55,099 bases of DNA from a virus (IMGVR_UViG_3300020473_000035:1-55099); one strand, 5' to 3'; shown: positions 19,356-28,242, counted from the stretch's first letter. Translations and numbers: made by a program. Notes: generated from the letters alone by a model not told the origin.

Positions 19356-19384
19356 ATTATATACTATACAGAATGAGAAGTCAA
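19356..19384 (-). promoter_or_regulatory. sigma70-type promoter
   Basis: TTGACT-N17-TATAAT. The two extra upstream boxes of the left-hand promoters are absent here; the sequence upstream of the -35 is the end of the gene at 19386-19649. Confidence 0.82.
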
Positions 19385-19385
19385 G

Positions 19386-19649
19386 CTATTCTTTCAATTT
19401 TGTTTTAATTATATCAGCATAGTAAGGACCACTGCGATATCTTACTGTTATGTCGCATTTGCCCTTGAATATATTCCGTAGGTCTTTTAAAGAAGGGGAA
19501 ACGGGGCCATGTTCAGTTTCCATATATATTGAGGCAGGGCCGCGATTGGCCAACTTTAAAGCATCACGATGGACCGCCTTCAATGAAGAATAAACACCAT
19601 GAAAGCCCAGGTGTTCATCAAAAAGACAATATGTATATATTTTAGTCAT
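19386..19649 (-). CDS. conserved phage protein (87 aa)
   Basis: Start at 19649 (M-T-K-I-Y-T-Y-C-L-F-D-E-H-L-G-F-H-G-V), overlapping the previous gene by 8 nt. The Y-S-S-L-K-A-V-H-R-D-A-L-K-L-A-N block occurs in several marine and T4-like phage hypotheticals. Function unknown. Confidence 0.74.
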   Translation of the reverse strand: MTKIYTYCLFDEHLGFHGVYSSLKAVHRDALKLANRGPASIYMETEHGPVSPSLKDLRNIFKGKCDITVRYRSGPYYADIIKTKLKE

Positions 19650-19923
19650 GCAAAGAACCGCTGAATGGAGATGAGATACGATCAACTACCGCTCGCATAG
19701 CGACGTCTACCACTTCTTCATAAAACATTATTTCCTTTTTCTTGACAGCCATTAGCGCGGTATCCTGCTCTTCAATTGCGGCGTCATATTCTTCTTGAGC
19801 TTGTAAAAGAGCTTCCAATGTGTTTGTGAAACAATAGTTGTAGTACAGTCCATAACCAAACTTCTCAGCGTTCTCATAAGCATCCTTAAAAGGCCCAAGT
19901 CCTGCTATTTTTCGCGACATCAC
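19642..19923 (-). CDS. small helical phage protein (93 aa)
   Basis: Long central helix rich in Ala and Glu (L-E-A-L-L-Q-A-Q-E-E-Y-D-A-A-I-E-E-Q). Starts GTG at 19923 or ATG at 19920 after GGAGG. No family recognised. Confidence 0.66.
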   Translation of the reverse strand: MMSRKIAGLGPFKDAYENAEKFGYGLYYNYCFTNTLEALLQAQEEYDAAIEEQDTALMAVKKKEIMFYEEVVDVAMRAVVDRISSPFSGSLHD

Positions 19924-20153
19924 TTTTTACAACCTCCGCAAGTGCGTTTCATCTTTTTGCGTTCGGCTGGGTCTACTTGCAACTTCTGAAAATTTTCGAT
20001 AGCATCCTCCATCACTCGACCTCTTGCCAAAACTTTAATCTTATTGTCTTGCCTGCGAAATGCGCCGCACATCACAATTTGTTTGGAGGGCACATGAAGC
20101 AGATATTCCCCAGGATAAACCACGCTCTCTTCAGTGATCACATCAAATTTCAT
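19920..20153 (-). CDS. small phage protein with C-terminal C-G-G-C (77 aa)
   Basis: M-K-F-D-V-I-T-E-E-S-V-V-Y-P-G-E-Y-L-L-H-V, a beta-rich N-terminus, then a basic tail ending K-R-T-C-G-G-C-K-K. The C-x2-C could bind metal with a partner. Confidence 0.68.
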   Translation of the reverse strand: MKFDVITEESVVYPGEYLLHVPSKQIVMCGAFRRQDNKIKVLARGRVMEDAIENFQKLQVDPAERKKMKRTCGGCKK

Positions 20154-20154
20154 C

Positions 20155-21141
20155 TTATTCCTCTTTTATTGTCATCATTTGATCATACGCTTCGCGCTTA
20201 AGCTGACTAAGGCGATCCAACACCCCATCGCGGCGAAGCATTTTAAAGGCTATGTTTTCGGCTGAGAATTCGGCTTCTTCAGATTCAAGCCCAACTTTAC
20301 GCATGTCTCTGATCTTCTCTTTGATTCTATCTACACAGCGAATGGCTTGCTCATAGTCCTTGCGTTTGCCTATAACCTCTTTCTCGATACATTCTGCCCT
20401 GTCGGTGTAATCTTGCGCCTTCTTCTCGGCGGTATCAAAATCTATCTGGGAGTCTCCAAGCTCGGGTTTAACAAGCCAGTCAGCCGCATCTTCACCAGCA
20501 GTCCACGAGTCTGCGCCTAACGAATAAATACCTGAAGACTTGTGTTCTTCACCCACGTCTTCCACATAGATTTCAACCTCAAACCCATGAATTAGAATGC
20601 GATGCTGGTCGTTCCAGCGCATCCTCACCTCGTCAAAAAAAGCTTTGACCAGTCCAGTATCCTCATTAATTTTGGAGAAGTCTACAATGATGTGGAGGTC
20701 TATATCAGAATACTTAGACCAGTTATAGTTAGCCAGAGAACCTGTAAGTCTTACGTCTTCAACAGTGATGGGGGCACCTAAGTCCTTAGATTCCTCAATT
20801 TTCTCAATAAAATCGCGTGCTATCTCAACAAGACGTTTTTCGACTTCCTCATTTAATCTGTCATCCCGCCAAATATCAGGCTGAAGTTCATCGTGCAATT
20901 TGAAGCTGGATTTTTCTGCCTCCTCCAATCCTCCAGGGGCACCCGGCGGGGCGGAAATGTCATTAAACTTCTTACGTCGAAAGTTCGGACGGCGGTTTTT
21001 GGGATACCCACCTTTCTTTTGTGGGCCAGTGTCCAAGAACCACTTTAACGAACGTTCAATGCCATCACCAGATTTACGCGAACGTTTATTACGATACTTC
21101 TTGGCCTCTTCTAAGGTCTGTAAATAATCGTCCCAACTCAT
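20155..21141 (-). CDS. Pol-beta-type nucleotidyltransferase-fold protein (328 aa)
   Basis: The motif L-T-G-S-L-A-N-Y-N-W, then Y-S-D-I-D-L-H-I (G134-S135, D146, D148) is the GS...DxD signature of the DNA polymerase beta superfamily; a third acidic strand follows (F-E-V-E-I-Y-V). A basic N-terminal third and a helical C-terminal third flank it. Similar proteins are common in large phages, without known substrate. Start placed at the ATG at 21141 after AGAGG; an upstream ATG at 21159 is possible. Confidence 0.78.
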   Translation of the reverse strand: MSWDDYLQTLEEAKKYRNKRSRKSGDGIERSLKWFLDTGPQKKGGYPKNRRPNFRRKKFNDISAPPGAPGGLEEAEKSSFKLHDELQPDIWRDDRLNEEVEKRLVEIARDFIEKIEESKDLGAPITVEDVRLTGSLANYNWSKYSDIDLHIIVDFSKINEDTGLVKAFFDEVRMRWNDQHRILIHGFEVEIYVEDVGEEHKSSGIYSLGADSWTAGEDAADWLVKPELGDSQIDFDTAEKKAQDYTDRAECIEKEVIGKRKDYEQAIRCVDRIKEKIRDMRKVGLESEEAEFSAENIAFKMLRRDGVLDRLSQLKREAYDQMMTIKEE

Positions 21142-21142
21142 T

Positions 21143-21481
21143 TCAATCGCCTCTTCCATAAATAGTCTGTTCACCGTCTTCAAAGGTGATAATAGTGCCA
21201 TTACCTGGATGTGAAGTTACATGTATTTTTATAAAATCGTCGAATGCATCAAAAAATGCAATCGAGCCACGTGGCGCTGGCGTCAGCCAGTGAATCACAG
21301 TGTGGCCAGTAGCAAACATTGCTCCCTCAATAACAACACCTTCCCCCGAAATACCAGTTTCATCATTTTGCCTGCAAACCGTAAAAGTGCGAATACCCTG
21401 TGGTGCTCGGTTACTTGGCTTTTTAGGCTTTAAATCTTCTGGCTCGGTGGAAGCAGTCGATTGGTCCACATCTTCAGTCAT
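21143..21481 (-). CDS. conserved phage protein with G-I-S-G-E-G core (112 aa)
   Basis: A disordered Ser/Pro/Lys N-terminus precedes F-T-V-C-R-Q-N-D-E-T-G-I-S-G-E-G-V-V-I-E-G, then a small beta domain ending I-I-T-F-E-D. This core is found in many small phage and bacterial hypotheticals. AAGGAG is well spaced from the ATG at 21481. Confidence 0.72.
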   Translation of the reverse strand: MTEDVDQSTASTEPEDLKPKKPSNRAPQGIRTFTVCRQNDETGISGEGVVIEGAMFATGHTVIHWLTPAPRGSIAFFDAFDDFIKIHVTSHPGNGTIITFEDGEQTIYGRGD

Positions 21482-21714
21482 CACGCATCTCCTTTTGGTT
21501 CGATATCAAGAAGCGCATCCAGACAAATGTCACTAACTGCTTCATAGGCTGCTTTGTCTGCTGCGATTACGTCAGGACAACCTGCGCGGAGTTCTTCTTC
21601 AGCGTCGTAACGCTCCTTGAGGCCCTTGACGGATCTTTGAATATCCTCAACCTGTTTCTGTATTGTTTTAAATTGTTCCAACAGTTGGTGATAACAATTA
21701 TCTTTCTTGCTCAT
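21481..21714 (-). CDS. small coiled-coil protein (77 aa)
   Basis: Residues 10-45 form a heptad-like helix (L-L-E-Q-F-K-T-I-Q-K-Q-V-E-D-I-Q-R-S-V). A second Ala-rich helix follows. Possible oligomeric adaptor; unknown. Confidence 0.68.
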   Translation of the reverse strand: MSKKDNCYHQLLEQFKTIQKQVEDIQRSVKGLKERYDAEEELRAGCPDVIAADKAAYEAVSDICLDALLDIEPKGDA

Positions 21715-21747
21715 ATTTCATTCCCTTTGTTCACATGATACCCTAAT

Positions 21748-22515
21748 TTACTTTAATAGTGTAGCCCAATCTATTTTAAAAGCTGGGACTACAATAACTA
21801 TGTTTTCCAACACGTCCACGCCATACATTGTTTCGCCTATATCTATTGCCAATATATATCCTACAAACTGACCATTCGCCGTAAACACTCCAGAACCAGA
21901 GGCGCCGCCCCATGCGAAAGAGTGCATATAAATATAGTCCCCTTCCGTATAGCCAGCCACCCTCCCTGCAAAAGTTAAAGGCCCCGTGCTATTTGGAAAA
22001 CCAGTGTAAAAAAGTTTTGTTTGTGCTGATAGCGTTTCTCTCCATTCGGACGCTTTAGGTAATGCTCGTGGGAAATTAATTGGAGTCAGGGAAGGTATTT
22101 CCTCCACTTCGATAATTGCGTAATCAATGGCTGCATTGCCAATTGCGACCCTTTTACATGGTGTAAACCCCTCACTCTCGGTCCATATGCGAGTTAGTTC
22201 GCACGGCCCCACCAAACCATGCATGACGGTCAGAACATAATAGTTGCCTTGCATCCTAAAATAAGTTCCAGTGGTTGTGGCCACCCCTTGCTCTGGCCCC
22301 ATAGACAAGACGCGAACTGTGCTTGCTCTGGATCTCTTAAGAGTCTGCCGCTCTACAGCGGGCAACAGCGAAGTGATGTTTTCTACTTCTTGAATTTCTT
22401 GTGTTGTAGGTAATTCTATTAATGTTTTATGTACGCCCATAAAGATCAAGGCAGCTAAGCCAGCCCCTGCTAAAACAGCCGCTGTAATTCTCATAATTTT
22501 CTTGAGCACGCGCAT
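21748..22515 (-). CDS. membrane-anchored trypsin-like serine protease (255 aa)
   Basis: An N-terminal hydrophobic segment (about 8-28) after a Lys/Arg start is a signal anchor. The catalytic triad is readable: H99 (T-V-M-H-G), D131 (A-I-D-Y-A-I-I-E-V) and S206 (G-G-A-S-G-S-G), with the order and spacing of chymotrypsin-fold proteases. The catalytic domain should face the periplasm or exterior. Phage-encoded S1-type proteases of this kind are uncommon; targets could be envelope or virion proteins. Not near known virion genes. Confidence 0.82.
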   Translation of the reverse strand: MRVLKKIMRITAAVLAGAGLAALIFMGVHKTLIELPTTQEIQEVENITSLLPAVERQTLKRSRASTVRVLSMGPEQGVATTTGTYFRMQGNYYVLTVMHGLVGPCELTRIWTESEGFTPCKRVAIGNAAIDYAIIEVEEIPSLTPINFPRALPKASEWRETLSAQTKLFYTGFPNSTGPLTFAGRVAGYTEGDYIYMHSFAWGGASGSGVFTANGQFVGYILAIDIGETMYGVDVLENIVIVVPAFKIDWATLLK

Positions 22516-22525
22516 CTTTCAAATC

Positions 22526-25500
22526 CTATACTTGTTTTTGATAACTAAAGAACACAGGCACATCTTCCAAGCCCGCTCTTTTGGCGAACCAAACTATATC
22601 TTCATTCCCTGTTATTTTTACTCTCCCATTTTGACCCAGTGCCACATACACAGGCATCTGTGGGCCTTCCTTAATAAAGTGTTTATATCTCCCATCAAAA
22701 TCATTTTTATCGCCACGATAGAATCGTGATGTGTGCGGCCACAGTTCTGCGACGGGCATCATCACGTGATATTGCATTTGGTTGGTGTTCATTGGAGTAT
22801 CATATATTTGAACGCCACCCTCTGCCCAATCGTCAACGACTACATCTAATGATACACGCGGTGTGACCATCTGCGGGAGATATTGATCGTGGGGTGGTGC
22901 AGCATAGCCCAAGCCGCCCCACTCGCGCAGTGCCATATGTGGTGCATCTGCCAATTCGGGAATGCCTCGATCTCTCACTGTCACGCCCGTCACCTCTTTC
23001 TCGATGGACGGCACCAACACAGTATCGCGATAAATATCACGCGCTTGCTGACCAGACAACTCAAACTTGATTTCATACACACGATACAGCGCGTTCTGTC
23101 CCACATTCCGCTCTAAATCAACTCTATGACTAACAGTCGTCACCTCTCGGATACCACGAATCTGGTTTTCAACTTGACTGTCGGTGCCTGCGACATTAGT
23201 ATTAACCACACAACCCAGCGCAACCTTGTAAACGCGTAGATCAATTGGCTCGCGCTCGTTGAGCATCTGATCGATTCTGTCGATTTGCTCTTCAAGACTT
23301 TCATTCACGCTTCCGCGAATAATACGAACAAACTCTTCTCTGTCGCCTCGAACCAAAGCATCCATAGCATTAGAGCGTTCTTCGTCACTCAATCCTTGAA
23401 GTGTATTCTCTGCCTCAACAGACTCCTCGGGAGACATCCCCAGTGTACGTTGCATTACAGCTTTGTCGTCTGCACCCGGCTTCCAATCGCTGCCCCAAGT
23501 ATAACTTCCTGCGTTAGCAACCCCGCCTAGGCGCATCTTGGCGCGGACAATTCCGTCCCATCCGTTAGGTTTATCGCCGTCATTGTCCCATATGCCATAA
23601 GGGCGCGCTGTGCCTTTATGCAAGGTGAGAAGGTAGTTGTCAATTGCGGCCAGTTTTTCAAATCGGCTAAACTTGCCCCAGTTTTGTTGAATAAACATGA
23701 TAAGCAACATGGCTTGCTCTGCGGCTTGATCGCCCTGTTCTGCGCTACTATTGTAGACGGACGATAACGACTGGGTGAGCCAGCGCATGTCGCTACCGTC
23801 GAGCTTGCGCGCCTCTCTATCTTTGACCTCCTTGATTTTGTTATCCAAAAACTGCTCATAAGTGTCAATGACAATCTTGATGATTTGGTTGGGATATCGA
23901 TCAATGAAGCGCATGAACTCGAAAGCACCCTTAATATCAGCCTCATCGGAGGATGCCTCAACAACGAGTTTCATTGTAAAGTAAACTTCCCCTGGCTGGG
24001 GAGGTGTGGTGTTAATTCTTGAGTTTATGTTAAACCTTATCATCGCATGTCCGAAATCAAGCGGCTCGTACGAAGGGCGGTTGTAGCGATCACCGAACTC
24101 AAACTCTAATTGTTGTTCTACGTATCCATTGGCAGCATCAACCAAAGGTTTTGAATTCTGAATGACCATGTTGGTAAAAGGAACGCCGGGCCTTATCATA
24201 CGTTTTTCAATTGTTCCGCTGTTACCAAAAATGCTTCGCAACGCCTCGGGTGTGTTGCCAATAGTCAGAGGAAATTTGCCAGGAACGTAAACGAGTGTGC
24301 TAGGTGTGTTGCTAACATTCACAGGTTTAAAGTTGAACCACACCTCTCCATCGTCATCGATATCATCATTCTCGTCAATACCAAGCACTTCCCAGTTAAC
24401 CAGTTCTTTACTCTGCTCAACAATATCATCAGCCAACCGATCAAAGTCATTAGGTGGAAGGTATCCTCCGAGTACTAAAGCGCGCCGGATCTTCTGGAAC
24501 TTTTCGTCGTATTCATCATCTATTTCGTCTATAAGATTGTCAACAAAACCATCATATTCTTCGGGCGTGCTCCCATTATCGAAATCAAATCGAAACCTTA
24601 CATCAATGGTGTCCGAACTCACATCCCATTCAGTGTTATTGCTGTACTCACCAAGCGCATCGTCTAAGAGTCGCGTAAAGTTACTTCGTACGCCCCAATC
24701 ACCACCCCATGGCTTTGGAATCGGTGTGTGTTCTCGCTCTTCGTCTGGCCAGACATATCCCTCTTCATTGTTGGGATCAACGGCGCCTTCCCACTCAATA
24801 TCAAAGCTAAAATCTACGTCGGCGCCGCCGATTACATACGGTTGCTCGTCCCCCTCGACTTCTGCGTCGAAATGTATATGCTCTGCACGGTTCTGTGCGG
24901 TATTCAACACTTCTTCAAGTTCGTTCTGTGCCTCTTCAAACGGATCGTCTTCATCCTCTGTCTCGTGCTGGACGTTGCTATAGCCGTATTCATTAATATC
25001 TTGTCCAGACATCGAAAAGAAGGCGTCAAGCAGAGGTCCGTCGTTAGTATCTTCATAAGAGCCACCATAGCGGATAAGATAGCGCGCGCGGGGAAGCTCC
25101 AGATGATCATCGTCCATAAACTTGAATTTCTGTGCTTCCCACGCCCATTCTTGGACAGCAGTACGGAAACGATCAGCGCCCTCATCGCCGTATAGGCGCC
25201 TCTCTGGCACGGTAAACCAGTCGCCGCTTGCACTATCAAAGAACTTACGCATGCGTACGCGCGAGGTTGCGCCGATGCCAGGAATTCCACGCTGGGGATC
25301 TCGGAAAATCTCTTGCTGGTCGAAATCAGAGATGGGCACAGGTGTGGGAAGATTGTCGTCGTGTGGCCAAGTTGGCTTATTGTCCAGCTTGGCGTGGACG
25401 GCATCACGCACCATATCGAGAGTAATCATTTCCGTCATCTTGTCACCAAAAGCCCCGCCATAATCGCGCCATCCGTGATTCCACGCCTTAATGTCGGTCT

Positions 25501-26491
25501 TTATGAGGTCCAGCAGAAACTCCAAATGTTCTGTGTCATTCAACGCTTTGTGTGCCGCGTCAACGCGAGGGCGGTAGTCCAGCCAACGCCACAAAGATCT
25601 CTCTGCCTCGCGCTGCAGTTGGGCATCTGTATCGTCTGCTGCAGTACGCAAGAAGCGATCCAGTTCGCTCTTCTTGACCAAATATGCGATCAGTCCGTTG
25701 CCCTTTGATTCTGCCACAGCGCACTTAAAGTGGCTGCGCCCCTCTTTGTGGCAAGACTCCATTCCAGGCAGATCGCTCATCCGCAACACATCAACAGGAT
25801 GACGCGAAAGGATAATACTCCAGTCGTCATCTCGAATGTTGCCCTCGAAAGCATCCTCAATCAAAGTATAGGTATCTTCGTTTTTTGTATAAAAGGTTTG
25901 TTTCTGGCGCCACCAGTCCAACAACTCGGGGCGCAATCTCTTAAACTTTACTGCGTTCTGAATCGCGCGGGACATTGTGGTCTTATTTGTTTTCGTGATT
26001 GTTTCTCCCTCGCGAGGACCAGCGGGGATCGTGTATTCAAACTCTTTGACCAACTCAAAAGAGGCAACACGAACCTCGACATAATAACTCTCAACGGGTC
26101 GCGGATCGGGGTTGGTTTCTGGATCGGGGATCCCAAACCCAGGTGGCAGTTCTCCAACCCTACGCTGTTTCTTTTGTTTAACCTGCTTAGTGGGGAACGC
26201 CACCGCAGGACCATGGTTAACGTAGGGAGGATGCCAGCCTTCATCTTTAAGGACGCGGACAATCTCTAAAATCTTTCCGGTGTCACTGTCATTAAGAGGG
26301 ATAACCTTGCGCATTGCGCCATCAAAAATATCATCGAACTCCGTCTGAATTTCGGGTCCATTGTCAGCCATGAAACTGAACGTTTCTTCTGCTGCATATT
26401 CACTAATCTCGTCAAGACGTTGTGGCTTCTTAGCGCCAGAAGGTTTGATTTGTCGAAGGTTTCTAAACCATAAGTCGGTTGCAATACTCAT
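22526..26491 (-). CDS. giant unknown phage protein with ParB-like C-terminus (1321 aa)
   Basis: The largest frame in the window. Early part: R-R-V-G-E-L-P-P-G-F-G-I-P and, near residue 235-280, S-R-H-P-V-D-V, then M-S-D-L-P-G-M-E-S-C-H. The centre is very acidic (E-D-E-D-D-P-F-E-E, D-D-I-D-D-D-G-E). At about 1065 lies E-E-Q-I-D-R-I-D-Q-M-L. The last 45 residues (V-Y-V-A-L-G-Q-N-G-R-V-K-I-T-G-N, then A-G-L-E-D-V-P-V-F) resemble a ParB/sulfiredoxin-type strand-helix unit but with G-N-E-D in place of the usual G-N-H-R. No signal peptide. Role unknown; may be a virion-injected or multi-domain enzyme. Confidence 0.78.
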   Translation of the reverse strand: MSIATDLWFRNLRQIKPSGAKKPQRLDEISEYAAEETFSFMADNGPEIQTEFDDIFDGAMRKVIPLNDSDTGKILEIVRVLKDEGWHPPYVNHGPAVAFPTKQVKQKKQRRVGELPPGFGIPDPETNPDPRPVESYYVEVRVASFELVKEFEYTIPAGPREGETITKTNKTTMSRAIQNAVKFKRLRPELLDWWRQKQTFYTKNEDTYTLIEDAFEGNIRDDDWSIILSRHPVDVLRMSDLPGMESCHKEGRSHFKCAVAESKGNGLIAYLVKKSELDRFLRTAADDTDAQLQREAERSLWRWLDYRPRVDAAHKALNDTEHLEFLLDLIKTDIKAWNHGWRDYGGAFGDKMTEMITLDMVRDAVHAKLDNKPTWPHDDNLPTPVPISDFDQQEIFRDPQRGIPGIGATSRVRMRKFFDSASGDWFTVPERRLYGDEGADRFRTAVQEWAWEAQKFKFMDDDHLELPRARYLIRYGGSYEDTNDGPLLDAFFSMSGQDINEYGYSNVQHETEDEDDPFEEAQNELEEVLNTAQNRAEHIHFDAEVEGDEQPYVIGGADVDFSFDIEWEGAVDPNNEEGYVWPDEEREHTPIPKPWGGDWGVRSNFTRLLDDALGEYSNNTEWDVSSDTIDVRFRFDFDNGSTPEEYDGFVDNLIDEIDDEYDEKFQKIRRALVLGGYLPPNDFDRLADDIVEQSKELVNWEVLGIDENDDIDDDGEVWFNFKPVNVSNTPSTLVYVPGKFPLTIGNTPEALRSIFGNSGTIEKRMIRPGVPFTNMVIQNSKPLVDAANGYVEQQLEFEFGDRYNRPSYEPLDFGHAMIRFNINSRINTTPPQPGEVYFTMKLVVEASSDEADIKGAFEFMRFIDRYPNQIIKIVIDTYEQFLDNKIKEVKDREARKLDGSDMRWLTQSLSSVYNSSAEQGDQAAEQAMLLIMFIQQNWGKFSRFEKLAAIDNYLLTLHKGTARPYGIWDNDGDKPNGWDGIVRAKMRLGGVANAGSYTWGSDWKPGADDKAVMQRTLGMSPEESVEAENTLQGLSDEERSNAMDALVRGDREEFVRIIRGSVNESLEEQIDRIDQMLNEREPIDLRVYKVALGCVVNTNVAGTDSQVENQIRGIREVTTVSHRVDLERNVGQNALYRVYEIKFELSGQQARDIYRDTVLVPSIEKEVTGVTVRDRGIPELADAPHMALREWGGLGYAAPPHDQYLPQMVTPRVSLDVVVDDWAEGGVQIYDTPMNTNQMQYHVMMPVAELWPHTSRFYRGDKNDFDGRYKHFIKEGPQMPVYVALGQNGRVKITGNEDIVWFAKRAGLEDVPVFFSYQKQV

Positions 26492-26532
26492 TTATTTGTG
26501 CTCCACCCTATAAATAGTTGGCTTTTAGTGAT

Positions 26533-26883
26533 TTATCTCCATAGCAATTGGATTAGTGCTATCACAAATGCTAGTCCAACACACACCATAGTCTTAACTG
26601 TAAACATGCTTTCATGTAAAAAATACCAAGTTAAAAATGGGAAGGTCAAATAAGATAGCGCGAAGATCAAGAAACGCGGCCCCCAAACTTCCCCCATCTC
26701 TGCGTATGCCATTTGAATGCCAAGCCAGAAACATAAGCCTGCTGGAAGAGAAAAAGCGAAAAGCGCAAGAAACGGCTTGTCTTTCCACCACTCCCAAACA
26801 AACTGCGAATTTAAATGGAACCAGCCAAATGTCTGTCCGATAGCGAACAAAGCACATGCCATGAGTAATTTAGAAGTTAGCAA
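26533..26883 (-). CDS. four-helix membrane protein, DMT-like half (116 aa)
   Basis: Four hydrophobic segments (about 5-20, 35-55, 65-85, 93-114), including F-L-A-L-F-A-F-S-L-P-A-G-L and C-V-G-L-A-F-V-I-A-L-I-Q-L, match a half-size EamA/DMT-type transporter unit. The TTG at 26883 has an excellent GGAGGAG seven bases upstream; an in-frame ATG at 26862 has none. Overlaps the previous gene by 14 nt. Confidence 0.74.
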   Translation of the reverse strand: MLTSKLLMACALFAIGQTFGWFHLNSQFVWEWWKDKPFLALFAFSLPAGLCFWLGIQMAYAEMGEVWGPRFLIFALSYLTFPFLTWYFLHESMFTVKTMVCVGLAFVIALIQLLWR

Positions 26884-27628
26884 TTACAAGCTCCTCCGCA
26901 ACATCTCTTTTTTTAACCTCGCGCCCATATTTATCCACCATTCGAATATTATATTTTTCGTACATCTTAAATAGACGCGCGTGATACTTGTAGACAATGA
27001 CCACTCTCTTATTAAGAGTCTGGATGCGCGATTCCAATTCACGATGGTTAAAGGAGGCATCCTCGGCGCCTCGACTTTTCCCATATTCAAATAAATTAAA
27101 ACTAAATCTACCTGCGGGAATCAAAAGATAATCCGCGCCTCGCGCATTGTGTAACCCCTCTAAACAGTTCTCCGCATTGTCCCACAAGGGAAAAAAATTA
27201 TTCCCATCAAAATTCTTGATGTAACTAAGTGATATCGGATTGAATTGAGTTTTATCTAAAACGCCTGCTGATACTTGATTGCTATCAGAGCATCGATTTA
27301 AGATAAAAAACAATGCAGCACGAGTGCGTTCATTGCCAACTGCTGACCAGTTATCTTGTAAAAAATAAAATAATTCCGTATCAATCTTGGGATAAAATTC
27401 TTCAGCCGCTGCAGCAACCGCTTGATTATTTTCCTTTAAAGCCTTCCAAAATTCAAATACCCTATACTTGTTTGTGTGGGCCACAACTCTGCGACCTGCA
27501 GCCGCTAGCGCAAGCTCCATTGTTCCGTCATATAACAAGAACGAACTCACGTCCGATTCGGGAGGAATTAGTTTCTTTACAACACTGGTGCCTTTGAATT
27601 GATGAGCTACTCTAAGTGGAGACTTCAT
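26870..27628 (-). CDS. D12/Dam-like methyltransferase fold lacking the catalytic motif (252 aa)
   Basis: The general order of a D12-class adenine methyltransferase is recognisable: an N-terminal motif-I-like region (S-F-L-L-Y-D-G-T-M-E-L-A), then helical A-L-F-F-I-L-N-R and a C-terminal strand-helix (V-V-I-V-Y-K-Y). At the place of the catalytic D-P-P-Y the sequence reads L-I-P-A-G (169-173), so methylation is unlikely. It may be a DNA-binding or decoy derivative. The similarity is judged by eye. It overlaps its upstream gene by 17 nt. Confidence 0.6.
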   Translation of the reverse strand: MKSPLRVAHQFKGTSVVKKLIPPESDVSSFLLYDGTMELALAAAGRRVVAHTNKYRVFEFWKALKENNQAVAAAAEEFYPKIDTELFYFLQDNWSAVGNERTRAALFFILNRCSDSNQVSAGVLDKTQFNPISLSYIKNFDGNNFFPLWDNAENCLEGLHNARGADYLLIPAGRFSFNLFEYGKSRGAEDASFNHRELESRIQTLNKRVVIVYKYHARLFKMYEKYNIRMVDKYGREVKKRDVAEELVIANF

Positions 27629-27947
27629 CAGCTTGTTCCCTTTCCAAAAACTCCCTTAAGACAGAAGGATCCACATTCTCTTCCATAGGCTGAGATGATT
27701 GAGCTTTAAAAGAAACATAAGAAGCAACAATAGCCGATGCATCGCGTAACGCATGATCAACATCTGCAAGCCGTTGGCGTACACTATCGATCTCTTCGAT
27801 AGTCTCCAAACTCAAGACTTGGCCACCGCCGCTTAAAGGCGCGGGAAGGTTGCGTAGTTTCTCCATTGCGCCGTTAACCATACGCAGCATTTCTTCTGGC
27901 AACTCCTCCATATCTATAGAATATTGAATATTAATCCTTTGTCCCAT
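27612..27947 (-). CDS. small helical phage protein (111 aa)
   Basis: A beta start (R-I-N-I-Q-Y-S-I) is followed by helices with regular leucines (L-E-T-I-E-E-I-D-S-V-R-Q-R-L-A-D-V-D-H-A-L). Acidic C-terminus. No family recognised. Confidence 0.67.
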   Translation of the reverse strand: MGQRINIQYSIDMEELPEEMLRMVNGAMEKLRNLPAPLSGGGQVLSLETIEEIDSVRQRLADVDHALRDASAIVASYVSFKAQSSQPMEENVDPSVLREFLEREQADEVST

Positions 27948-27948
27948 T

Positions 27949-28242
27949 CTAACCTCTCAATAATTGTTTTGCTGAATTCTGAAGTTTTGTTTCAACTGTA
28001 TCGGGGGCACCAATAACTACAATTTCAGTACCTGATTGTCCCCTATTTATTGTCAGCTTGGAAAAACGATGACTCACGTCCAAGCCTTCACTGAGCATTC
28101 CTCGCTCATTTAAATCTTGAATTCTTCTCTCCTCGCGGATCATGACAACATGTTCCGGATTCACAAAGACCTCCCGCAAAGTATAGCTATTGGGTGTCGT
28201 TACAGCACCATTGACACATACTTCTGTTAATCTAACCAACAT
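27949..28242 (-). CDS. small phage protein, FlbD-like by eye (97 aa)
   Basis: Start at the ATG at 28242 after GGAGGGAG, overlapping the upstream gene by 11 nt. L-R-E-V-F-V-N-P-E-H-V-V-M-I-R-E and T-E-I-V-V-I-G-A-P-D-T-V-E-T-K-L recall the small FlbD-like proteins (N-P-x-x-I, then V-x-E-S). Function unknown. Confidence 0.66.
   Translation of the reverse strand: MLVRLTEVCVNGAVTTPNSYTLREVFVNPEHVVMIREERRIQDLNERGMLSEGLDVSHRFSKLTINRGQSGTEIVVIGAPDTVETKLQNSAKQLLRG

Noticed and set aside
24297-24983. 228-codon Ser-rich frame on the plus strand
   Set aside because: Mirror of the acidic middle of the 1321-residue gene: Asp/Glu codons read backwards give Ser-rich frames.
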